From assembly GCA_035761805.1 (NCBI GenBank), contig DASTQL010000164.1, positions 1 to 21,113 on the forward strand: a stretch of 21,113 nt of DNA, given 5' to 3'. The notes beneath the pieces were generated by a model. It saw only the letters and a list, made by a program, of their open reading frames with translations, made no database searches and was not told the DNA's origin. Position numbers and translations under genes: made by a program. This document shows positions 14,362-21,113 of the stretch, one piece after another. How positions within the stretch are numbered: position 1 is the first letter of the stretch; each line of letters begins with the position of its first letter. The DNA is from DASTQL01 sp035761805 (lineage in GTDB: Bacteria; Actinomycetota; Actinomycetes; Jiangellales; Jiangellaceae).

Positions 14362-17300
14362 CTACGGCACCTGGTTCACCGGGATGTCGACGGTGAGCGG
14401 GTGGCTGCCCGCCGTCTTGCCGCCCAGGTTGGCCGCGAGGCCGCACAGCTCGGCCGCGGTCACGCCCTTGTCGGCCAGGGCCTGCGGCACGTCGACGAGC
14501 GTCTGGACCACGTTGCCGGCGTCGTCGACCGTGCTGGCGTAGAGCGACTGGTCGGCCGTCTTGCAGACGTATGTGATGATCTGGAACTCACGCACGTTGA
14601 CCCGCTCGACCGTCACCGTCTGGCCCGGTCCCACGAGCTCGACCACGGGGTCCGGCTCGACGTATCCGTCCACCGGTGACTCGACGACCCAGTAGGACAC
14701 ATCGGGTACCAGGTCGCCCACCGTGCACGTGCCGGCAGCGTCGGTGACGCAGCCGCCGACCGCTCCCGGGTCGATGTCCTCCTGCCCCGGCGTCCCCCCG
14801 AACGGGAAGAGGTCCGGGTAGAGCGTGAAGGTCACGCCCTCCATCACCGCCCCGGCGTCATCGGTCTTGACGATGGTGATGGCGCCGCGTTGACGGTTCT
14901 CGAAGGTGCACGTCACCGACTCGCCGGAAGCGAGCTCGATGCCGGCGGGACTGCTCCCGTCGTCGCACGTCACAGACATCAGGTCCCAGCCAGCAGGCAC
15001 CGTCTCGCTCACGGAGTAGGTGCCCGGCTCGAGCGGCCCGCTGGTCTCGCTCTGGTCGTCGGCCAGCTGGAAGGGATCGCCGTAGCTCGACGTGAAGTCG
15101 AACAGCTGGGTGGAGCCGTCCGGGTCGGTCTGCTTGACGACCGTGATCGTGCCGCGCTGGGTGTTGGTGAACGTGCACGTCACCGTCTCCCCCGGGTCCA
15201 GGGAGATGTCCGACGGTGCGCTGCCGTCGTCGCAGACCGCGGAGGTGAGGTCCCAGCCGCCGGGCACGACCTCGGCGACCGAGTACGAGTCCGGCACGAG
15301 GAACCCGCTGTCGTTGCTCTGCCCGTCGGTCAGCGAGAACCCGTCGGCGTCGTAGCTCGCCGTGAAGTCGAACGACTGGGTCGAGCCGTCCGGGTCGGTC
15401 TGCTTGACCACGACGATGGTGCCCCGCTGGGTGTTCGTGAAAGTGCAGGTCACGACCTCACCCGGGTCGAGCTGGATGGTCTCCGGGTCGCTGCCGTCGT
15501 CGTCACCGTCACAGGTCGCATCGGTGAGGTCCCAGCCCTCCGGAACGGTCTCAGCCACCGAGTACGTCTGGTTCGGCAGCAGGAACCCGCTGTCGTTGCT
15601 CTCACCGTCAGCGAGGGAGAAGCCGTCGGCGTCGTAGCTCGACGTGAAGTCGAACGACTGGGTCGAGCCGTCCGGGTCGGTCTGCTTGACCACGACGATC
15701 TTGCCGCGCTGGGTGTTCGTGAAGGTGCACGTGACGGTCTCACCGGCGTCGAGGTCGATGGCGTCCACCGTCGAACCGTCGTCGCAGGAGGTGGCGGACA
15801 GGTCCCAGCCCGCGGGCACGGTCTCGCTCACCGAGTACGTCCCAGGGACGAGGAGCTCGCTCGTGTTGCTCTGGCCGTCACTGAGCGAGAAGTCGGGACC
15901 GTAGCTGGACGTGAAGTCGAACGCATCGCTGGAGGCGGGGTCCGTCTCCTTGACCACGACGATCTGGCCGCGCTGCACGTTGGTGAAGGTGCACGTCACC
16001 GTCTCGCCGGCGTCCAGGTCGATGGCGTCCGGCGAGGAGTCGTCGGAGCAGGTGGCACCGGTGAGGTCCCACCCGTCGACCGACGACTCGGTGACCGAGT
16101 AGGTGCCAGCCGGGATGGACCCGCTGTCGACCGGCGTCGCCTCATCGGTGAGGGAGAACGGATCGCCCCAGCTCGGGGTGAAGTCGAACGACTGGGTGGA
16201 TCCCGCAGGGTCGGTGACCTTGTCGACGATGATGTTGCCCCGGCCCTGGTTGGAGAAGGTGCAGGTGATGTTGGAGTCCGGCGCCACGGTGATGGTGACC
16301 TGCCCGTCCACGAGGTCGTACTGCGGGCTGCCGCCGTCGCACTCGATGTCCTCGAGGGTCCAGCCGGCCGGCAGGTCCGTCTCACTGATCGTGTAGTCCC
16401 CGGCCAGCACGTTCGTGTAGGTCTGCTCACCATCGTCAGCGAGGTCGAAGGTGTCAGGGGTCAGACCTGGTGCCGAGAACGAGAACGGACCGGGGTCGCC
16501 ACCGGGATCGGTCTCCTTCACCACGGTGACGGTGCCGCAGTTGCCGATGGACACGCTTGCCGGCTTGATGAAGTCCTTCAGCTGGGACGTGAAGGAGTCC
16601 GAAGCCCGACTCTTGAGGAAGGCGCTGCCGAAGGACGTGCACTCGTTCGGGTCGAACACCGCGGCCAGGTCGAGCGTCGCCTCCCCGAAGGTGCGCGCGC
16701 TCAGGTTGCCCAACCCGTCCGACTCAGCGGCCGGGATGGCGGTGTTGTTGATCGTCCCGGTCGCCGACCCTGTCGCGGTCAGATCCTCGGCGGTCCCCCA
16801 GGCCGTGCCCGCCCACTCCCTGACCTTGATCTGCGCGGTGGCGCCGCCCTGCTCGATCCGGTACTCGAGCAGCAGGTCCCCATCGGTCCGGACCTTGTTG
16901 ACACCGTTGCCGCAGTCGGTGGCCGACTGGTTGAACTCGAAGTCCATCAGCGTCGTCCCGCTCGGTTCCTGCACACGGGTCCAGAAGACGTGCAGGTATC
17001 CGGGGTGACCGGGCGCTCCTGGCTCCTCGTACACGCCGAAGTCCAGAAGGTCGCTCTTGTTGTTGGGGATGCTGCCCGTCGTGGTGCCAGGACACGTGTC
17101 GTCCTCCTTGGCCCCGCCGGCGTAGGAGTCGTCGTCACGGCCCGTGGGCAGGTCTTCCTCCCGGTCCTCGTCCACGTCGACCCAGTCGTCGAAGGAGCCA
17201 GAGGAGTCGTTCTCGAGGTTGGCGTCGAAGTCGATCTCGAAGTTGCTGCCCTCGAGACTCGCCTGGTAGTGCGCGGCCACGGCCGAGGACGGCACGAGCA

Positions 17301-17406
17301 GGGCGCCGGCCACGAGGGCGGCACCGACCGACAGGTGGCGCCAGGAACGGGATCGGGGACGGGAACGGGGACGGGGACGGGGACGGCGGCGCGCGTGTGC
17401 GCCCAT
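14362..17406 (-). CDS. Large secreted protein with six tandem prealbumin/CnaB-like repeats and a SpaA-like domain
   Basis: 1014-residue exported protein. The signal peptide has a very Arg/Pro-rich n-region (about 5-23) and a hydrophobic core (about 25-43), with likely cleavage after SSAVA. Residues about 45-290 form a unique N-terminal domain with Cys residues. Six repeats of about 88-98 residues follow (291-388, 389-478, 479-566, 567-660, 661-750, 751-839), each opening with RG-I-VVK-TDP and ending CTFTNTQ. Each keeps a Lys (297, 396, 486, 574, 668, 758), a Glu in SETVPAGW-like motifs (342, 440, 528, 619, 712, 801) and an Asn (386, 476, 564, 658, 748, 837), the set that forms Lys-Asn isopeptide bonds in CnaB folds. 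Each also has a Cys pair. Residues 840-939 are a SpaA-like domain and 940-1014 a Cys-containing tail. No LPXTG or C-terminal TM is present. ATG 17406 follows GAAGGTGG. Surface adhesion or a coat role is inference. Confidence 0.9.
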   Translation of the reverse strand: MGAHARRRPRPRPRSRPRSRSWRHLSVGAALVAGALLVPSSAVAAHYQASLEGSNFEIDFDANLENDSSGSFDDWVDVDEDREEDLPTGRDDDSYAGGAKEDDTCPGTTTGSIPNNKSDLLDFGVYEEPGAPGHPGYLHVFWTRVQEPSGTTLMDFEFNQSATDCGNGVNKVRTDGDLLLEYRIEQGGATAQIKVREWAGTAWGTAEDLTATGSATGTINNTAIPAAESDGLGNLSARTFGEATLDLAAVFDPNECTSFGSAFLKSRASDSFTSQLKDFIKPASVSIGNCGTVTVVKETDPGGDPGPFSFSAPGLTPDTFDLADDGEQTYTNVLAGDYTISETDLPAGWTLEDIECDGGSPQYDLVDGQVTITVAPDSNITCTFSNQGRGNIIVDKVTDPAGSTQSFDFTPSWGDPFSLTDEATPVDSGSIPAGTYSVTESSVDGWDLTGATCSDDSSPDAIDLDAGETVTCTFTNVQRGQIVVVKETDPASSDAFDFTSSYGPDFSLSDGQSNTSELLVPGTYSVSETVPAGWDLSATSCDDGSTVDAIDLDAGETVTCTFTNTQRGKIVVVKQTDPDGSTQSFDFTSSYDADGFSLADGESNDSGFLLPNQTYSVAETVPEGWDLTDATCDGDDDGSDPETIQLDPGEVVTCTFTNTQRGTIVVVKQTDPDGSTQSFDFTASYDADGFSLTDGQSNDSGFLVPDSYSVAEVVPGGWDLTSAVCDDGSAPSDISLDPGETVTCTFTNTQRGTITVVKQTDPDGSTQLFDFTSSYGDPFQLADDQSETSGPLEPGTYSVSETVPAGWDLMSVTCDDGSSPAGIELASGESVTCTFENRQRGAITIVKTDDAGAVMEGVTFTLYPDLFPFGGTPGQEDIDPGAVGGCVTDAAGTCTVGDLVPDVSYWVVESPVDGYVEPDPVVELVGPGQTVTVERVNVREFQIITYVCKTADQSLYASTVDDAGNVVQTLVDVPQALADKGVTAAELCGLAANLGGKTAGSHPLTVDIPVNQVP
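14890..16536 (-). repeat. Six tandem domain-coding repeats within the secreted protein gene
   Basis: Units of about 264-294 bp encode the six prealbumin/CnaB-like domains (first unit at 16536, last ending 14890). The fourth and fifth units are nearly identical in places: 15362-15417 and 15644-15699 match over all 56 bases at an offset of 282 bp, with high similarity continuing outside. This implies recent duplication or gene conversion and makes the unit number prone to change. Confidence 0.9.
17344..17391. repeat. Hexanucleotide tandem repeat (GGGACG-type, 8 units) in the signal-peptide codons
   Basis: Eight consecutive 6-bp units: GGAACG, GGATCG, GGGACG, GGAACG, three times GGGACG, then GCGGCG. 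On the coding strand they give alternating Arg-Pro/Arg-Ser pairs in the signal peptide n-region. Because the period is 6, gain or loss of units changes n-region length by two residues without a frameshift. Confidence 0.85.
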
Positions 17407-17743
17407 GGATGACCACCTTCGTGGAACGTGTTGCACAGCAAGTCGTGGCACCACCGCGGCGCCACAGAGACCCGAACAGCACGAGCAGCCCTCTGCCGCA
17501 CAGGCCTGACCCCCGAATCACACAACGATGCTGGTCCCGCGGTGCGTCAGGGCGGTGCTCGCCCGACGACCGCCGCCAGCCGTGGCGCAGCACATGAGCG
17601 CGCGCTAGCCAGACGAGGCCGCACTTCCCCCCCATCGAGGTCGACGGAAACCACCGTCGTCGCCCCGGCAGGGCTCCGCAGCCCGGGTGGACCGTGCGAC
17701 GGACGCGATCAGTGGCGGCCGGAGTCTAGACGCGCCCCGACCC
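17407..17743. other. 337-nt non-coding region upstream of the secreted repeat protein gene
   Basis: No credible gene is visible here: open frames are short and lack ribosome sites. It holds the ribosome site of the repeat protein gene, presumably its promoter (no convincing -35/-10 pair found), and one bulged hairpin at 17545-17568. It is longer than most gaps in the window, which fits a long regulated leader or a transcription boundary after the aldose epimerase gene. Confidence 0.5.
17545..17568 (-). terminator. Possible hairpin terminator downstream of the aldose 1-epimerase gene
   Basis: CGTC-A-GGGCG (17545-17554) pairs with CGCCC-GACG (17560-17568): nine pairs with a single bulged A and a 5-nt loop. 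It lies 176 nt after the epimerase stop, so a leader element of the repeat protein mRNA is an alternative reading. Confidence 0.3.
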
Positions 17744-18676
17744 TCACGTCAGCCGGATCCCCCACCGCCCGACGTGGTCGGCCCCGGGGTCCAGCACGAC
17801 CAGGTCGGTCCCGCTGTTGAAGGCGTCGGGCGGCGCCGTCATCGGCTCGACCCCGAGCCCGCCGCGGGGGCGTACGGACAGCGCGTCGCCGGTGAAGACC
17901 TCGAACCAGCGGTAGGCCGCGTCCATCCACACCCGGGCCACCCGACCGTCTGCGCGGTCCAGCTCCAGCCAGGCGAGGGCGTCGGCGTCGCGCTCGAGGT
18001 CACCGAAGGCGTGGTCGACCTCGAGCCCGGCCAGCGAGGCGCCGGACCGGAAGTCGTAGGGCGTGTCCTCGACCGGCACCGGCTGCGTCGGGATCTGCTG
18101 CTCGCCGGTGTCCACACGGGTCCCCGCCCGGAGGACGAGACGGGCGGCGTCGATGCTGTCCGCTCCAGGGTGGAGATAGGGGTGAGCCCCGGCTGCGTAC
18201 GGTGCAGGCGTGGTCGACAGGTTGCGCGCCCTGGTCTCGACGGCGAGCCCGTCGTCGCCGAGCGCGTAGGCCACGGTCACGTCCAGCCGCCACGGGTAGC
18301 CCGGCCGCGGCTGCATCACCGTGCCGAGCACGACGCGCTCCTCGGAGCGCTCGCGCGGCACCCACGACTGCCATAGCCCGAAGCCGTGGATCGCGTTGTG
18401 CTGTCCCGGCTCGGTGAGGTCGAGCTGAAGGTTCTGGCCCTCCCACGTCCAACGGCCGTCCTTGACCCGGTTCGGCCACGGCACCAGCGGGGCGCCGCGG
18501 GCGCCCTCGGGGATCTCGTCGACGCCGAAGCCGTCCAGGACGGCGACCCCACCGACGTCGTACGAGCGCACGGCGCCGCCGACCTCGACGACCACCGCCT
18601 CCTGGTCGCCGGCCCGGATCCGGTGCTGCTCACCGGTCGGGATGCCCCGTTCGGCGGTGGATGTGGCGTCCGGCAT
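17744..18676 (-). CDS. Aldose 1-epimerase family protein (mutarotase)
   Basis: 310-residue cytoplasmic enzyme interconverting alpha and beta anomers of a hexose. Landmarks of the GalM superfamily are present: VPWPNRV (N69, R70), the NAIHGFG motif with H97, AGAHPYL with H165 (acid), and GVEPMT with E277 (base). It is shorter than classical GalM and fits the bacterial aldose 1-epimerase-like group, some of which act on hexose phosphates; substrate is uncertain. ATG 18676 has GAGGAGG 9 nt upstream, and the open frame further upstream does not fit the family. It is divergent from the oxidoreductase/GH13 pair with a 68-nt gap, suggesting a joint carbohydrate module. Confidence 0.92.
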   Translation of the reverse strand: MPDATSTAERGIPTGEQHRIRAGDQEAVVVEVGGAVRSYDVGGVAVLDGFGVDEIPEGARGAPLVPWPNRVKDGRWTWEGQNLQLDLTEPGQHNAIHGFGLWQSWVPRERSEERVVLGTVMQPRPGYPWRLDVTVAYALGDDGLAVETRARNLSTTPAPYAAGAHPYLHPGADSIDAARLVLRAGTRVDTGEQQIPTQPVPVEDTPYDFRSGASLAGLEVDHAFGDLERDADALAWLELDRADGRVARVWMDAAYRWFEVFTGDALSVRPRGGLGVEPMTAPPDAFNSGTDLVVLDPGADHVGRWGIRLT

Positions 18677-18744
18677 GGTCGTCGGCCTCCTCGGGTCGCT
18701 GCCCGCAGGGTTCCCGATCATGCCACCGGGGAACCGCTGAGTGT

Positions 18745-19722
18745 GTGACCGTCATCGGCTTCCACGCATCCCACGAACAGATCGGCCCGGCGGCGCTCCG
18801 CGACGCCGTGGTCCGGGCGGAGCAGGCGGGCTTCACCGCTGCGATGTGCTCGGACCACCTGGCGCCCTGGAGCGCCGAGCAGGGCGAGTCGGGCTACGCC
18901 TTCTCCTGGCTGGGTGCCGCCCTCCAGGCCACCCGGCACGTGCCGATCGGGCAGTTCCACGCCCCCGGCCAGCGCTACCACCCCGTCATCAGCGCGCAGG
19001 CGATGGCCACGCTGGGGGCCATGTTCCCCGGCCGCTACACCTGGGCGGCTCTCGGCAGCGGCGAGGCGCTCAACGAGCACGTGACCGGGGACCCCTGGCC
19101 CCGCAAGGAGACCCGCAACGCCCGGCTCCGCGAGTGCGTCGACGTGATGCGCGCTCTCTGGCGCGGCGAGGAGGTGACGCACGACGGTCTGGTCACCGTC
19201 GACCGGGCCAGGCTGTGGACGCTGCCCGAGACCCCGCCGCGGCTGCTCGGCGGCGCGGTCAGCGTGGAGACCGCTCGGTGGGCGGGCGGGTGGGCCGACG
19301 GGCTGATCACCATCAACCAACCGCACGACAAGCTCCGCGAGATGGTCGACGCCTACCGCTCGGCCGGCGGCCGCGGCGACCTGGCGATCCAGGTGCACGT
19401 CTCGTACGCGGCCGACGAGGAGACCGCCACGGCCGTCGCGGTGGACCAGTGGCGGTCCAACTGCGTCCCCAGCGACCTGGCCTGGGAGCTGCAGATGCCG
19501 AGGGACTTCGAGGCAGCCACCCGGTTCGTCCCGGAGGAGGAGGTGCGCCGCAACGTGCTGATCTCTGCGGACCCCGCCCAGCACGCGGCGTGGCTGCACG
19601 AGTACGCGGACCTCGGCTTCACCTCGCTGTACGTCCACCACGTGGGGGTGGAGCAGGAGGAGTTCATCGACACCTTCGGGGCCAAGGTCCTGCCGCAGCT
19701 GGGCGCGGAGGTGCCGGCGTGA
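18745..19722 (+). CDS. Luciferase-like (LLM class) flavin/F420-dependent oxidoreductase
   Basis: 325-residue TIM-barrel protein of the luciferase-like monooxygenase superfamily. GFHASHEQIGP at the N-terminus, SDHLAPW at the end of strand 2, FHAPGQRYHPVISAQAMATL, the WAALGSGEALNEHV block and the PPRLLGGAVSVETARWAGGWADGLIT block are typical of the group that resembles F420-dependent glucose-6-phosphate dehydrogenases. It looks like the subfamily named probable non-F420 flavinoid oxidoreductase (TIGR03885), judged from memory, so cofactor and substrate are open. The start is GTG 18745, which gives MTVIGFH as the first beta-strand; GGGGA about 12 nt upstream is a weak ribosome site. Its stop overlaps the next start as GTGA, so the two are translationally coupled. 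Confidence 0.9.
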   Translation: MTVIGFHASHEQIGPAALRDAVVRAEQAGFTAAMCSDHLAPWSAEQGESGYAFSWLGAALQATRHVPIGQFHAPGQRYHPVISAQAMATLGAMFPGRYTWAALGSGEALNEHVTGDPWPRKETRNARLRECVDVMRALWRGEEVTHDGLVTVDRARLWTLPETPPRLLGGAVSVETARWAGGWADGLITINQPHDKLREMVDAYRSAGGRGDLAIQVHVSYAADEETATAVAVDQWRSNCVPSDLAWELQMPRDFEAATRFVPEEEVRRNVLISADPAQHAAWLHEYADLGFTSLYVHHVGVEQEEFIDTFGAKVLPQLGAEVPA

Positions 19723-21113
19723 GGATCACCGACACCGCCGACCTGTGGTGGAAGAACGCCGTCATCTACTGCCTCGACGTCGAGACCTTCTACGACTCCG
19801 ACGGCGACGGCGTCGGGGACTTCGAGGGCCTGGCCCACCGGGTCGACTACCTCGCCGACCTCGGGGTGACCTGCATCTGGCTGATGCCCTTCTACCCGAC
19901 CGCCAACAAGGACGACGGCTACGACGTCACGGACTTCTACTCGGTCGACCCCCGGCTGGGCACCCTCGGCGACTTCGTGGAGTTCGTCCGTACGGCGCAC
20001 GACCGCGGCCTGAAGGTCATCGCCGACCTGGTCGTCAACCACACGTCGGCGCGCCACCCCTGGTTCGAGTCGTCGCGGGACCCCGCCTCGCCCTACCGGG
20101 ACTGGTACGTGTGGCGCGAGGCGCCGCCCGAGGACGGCCCCGAGGGCGAGGTCTTCCCCGGCGACCAGGACGGGCTCTGGGAGTACGACGAGGAGGCCGG
20201 GGCCTACTACCTGCACCGGTTCTACAAGCACCAGCCGGACCTCAACGTCGCCAACCCCGCGGTCCGCGACGAGATCGCCAAGATCCTCGGCTTCTGGATG
20301 CAGCTCGGACTGCACGGCTTCCGGGTCGACGCCGTCCCGTTCCTGCTCGAGACGAGCGGTGTCGACGACGGCATGGAGAAGCTGCCGGACCCGCACGGCT
20401 ACCTGCGGGACCTGCGTGCCTACCTGTCCCGCCGGCGCGGTGACGGCGTGCTGCTCGGCGAGGTGAACCTCTCCCACGAGCAGCAGATGGCCTTCTTCGG
20501 CGACGAGGACGGCGACGAGCTGAATCTGCTCTTCGACTTCCCGACCATGCAGGCCATGTACCTGTCCATGGCACGCGGTGACGCCGGACCGCTGCGGGCG
20601 GCCGTGATGAACCGGCCCGAGTCGCCGGACGACTGCCAGTGGGCCACATTCGTCCGCAACCATGACGAGCTCACCCTCGACAAGCTGTCCGGCTCGGAGC
20701 GCGCGGAGGCATTCGCCGCCTTCGGTCCGGACAAGGAGATGCAGCTGTACGACAGGGGGCTGCGGCGCAGGCTTCCCCCGATGGTCAAGGGCGACCAGCG
20801 GCGCATCCGACTCGCCTACAGCCTGCTCTTCTCGCTGCCCGGCACGCCAACGCTCTTCTACGGCGAGGAGATCGGCATGGGCGAGAACCTCGACGTCCCG
20901 GACCGGCTGGCGGTGCGGACGCCGATGCAGTGGATGCCCGGACCGGGCGCTGGGTTCTCCGGCGTGGCGGATCCCAAGCAGCTGGTACGCCCGCTCGTCG
21001 AGGGCGACTTCGGCCCCGAGAAGGTCAACGCGCTGGACCAGCGTCGCGAGCGGGACTCGCTGCTGCACTGGATGCGGGTGATGATCCGCCGCTACCGCGA
21101 GCTGCCCGAGCTG
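19719..21113 (+). CDS. GH13 alpha-amylase family enzyme resembling trehalose synthase (TreS), 3' end outside window
   Basis: 465 codons are visible and the frame is open at the window end. The (beta/alpha)8 barrel of glycoside hydrolase family 13 is clear: DLVVNHTS (D103, H108), GFRVDAVPFL with nucleophile D204, LLGEVN with acid/base E248, and RNHDELTLDKL with transition-state D316. LHRFYKHQPDLNVANPAVRDEI, RRRLPPMVKGD and LPGTPTLFYGEEIGMGENL are close to trehalose synthase, which interconverts maltose and trehalose; alpha-glucosidase or glucosyltransferase activity cannot be excluded. The N-terminus WWKNAVIYCLDVETFYDSDGDGVGDF begins the barrel directly with no signal peptide, so it is cytoplasmic. 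GTG 19719 overlaps the upstream stop by 4 nt. Confidence 0.92.
   Translation, partial: MRITDTADLWWKNAVIYCLDVETFYDSDGDGVGDFEGLAHRVDYLADLGVTCIWLMPFYPTANKDDGYDVTDFYSVDPRLGTLGDFVEFVRTAHDRGLKVIADLVVNHTSARHPWFESSRDPASPYRDWYVWREAPPEDGPEGEVFPGDQDGLWEYDEEAGAYYLHRFYKHQPDLNVANPAVRDEIAKILGFWMQLGLHGFRVDAVPFLLETSGVDDGMEKLPDPHGYLRDLRAYLSRRRGDGVLLGEVNLSHEQQMAFFGDEDGDELNLLFDFPTMQAMYLSMARGDAGPLRAAVMNRPESPDDCQWATFVRNHDELTLDKLSGSERAEAFAAFGPDKEMQLYDRGLRRRLPPMVKGDQRRIRLAYSLLFSLPGTPTLFYGEEIGMGENLDVPDRLAVRTPMQWMPGPGAGFSGVADPKQLVRPLVEGDFGPEKVNALDQRRERDSLLHWMRVMIRRYRELPEL

Noticed and set aside
14890..16536. Regularly spaced similar segments considered as a CRISPR array
   Set aside because: The period is about 270-290 bp, the units are coding and diverged, and no short conserved repeat with unique spacers or cas gene is present.
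14890..17412. 840-codon plus-strand open frame opposite the secreted repeat protein gene
   Set aside because: It is an antisense shadow caused by high GC: Val/Gly/Arg-rich, no ribosome site, no recognisable domain. The minus-strand reading has a signal peptide and clear domains.
19353..21068. 571-codon minus-strand open frame opposite the oxidoreductase and GH13 genes
   Set aside because: Spans two well-supported plus-strand genes and shows no domain; shadow of high-GC coding sequence.

Overview
The window is very GC-rich, has dense coding on both strands, and carries a mycothiol S-conjugate amidase gene (mca). Mycothiol is restricted to Actinomycetota, so this is an actinobacterial chromosome segment. 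The gene set and protein style suggest a Nocardioides-like member of the Propionibacteriales; the genus is inference. No rRNA, tRNA, CRISPR array, transposase or phage gene was seen.

Left part (1-6139, all minus strand). An NAD(P)-binding epimerase-like gene is followed 21 nt later by an ECF41-type sigma factor cut by the window edge. A site matching the ECF41 promoter (CGTCACA-N16-CGTC) lies ahead of the pair, which suggests a self-activated operon. Next to it are phoH2 (PIN nuclease fused to a PhoH ATPase), preceded by a leader with two perfect stem-loops, and a P2-type cation ATPase followed by a hairpin terminator.

Middle part (6140-14361). This is a conserved actinobacterial neighbourhood. 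It holds a short-chain cis-prenyltransferase (uppS-like), divergent haemolysin III, a DUF255 thioredoxin-domain protein, a 79-aa one-TM protein, a secreted or membrane protein overlapping mca, mca, a divergent DUF4307 protein, and greA. From memory, gene order and relative strands match the M. tuberculosis Rv1080c-Rv1086 block. Two genes sit inside that block here: a universal stress protein and a 175-aa protein with a ribbon-helix-helix-like C-terminus. A very long two-tier hairpin after greA separates it from the convergent gene and probably terminates both.

Right part (14362-21113). A 1014-aa secreted protein carries six tandem prealbumin/CnaB-like repeats, each with a Lys-Glu-Asn set expected for an isopeptide bond and a Cys pair, then a SpaA-like domain and no visible cell-wall anchor. 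Its Arg-rich signal peptide is encoded by a hexanucleotide tandem repeat. It is followed by a carbohydrate module: aldose 1-epimerase (minus), and divergently a luciferase-like oxidoreductase overlapping by 4 nt a trehalose-synthase-like GH13 enzyme that runs off the window end.

The most interesting items are the ECF41 operon with its matching promoter, the repeat-rich secreted protein with its hexamer repeat, the 75-nt terminator hairpin, and the possibly autoregulated RHH-like gene with a TGTAAT direct repeat in its promoter region.
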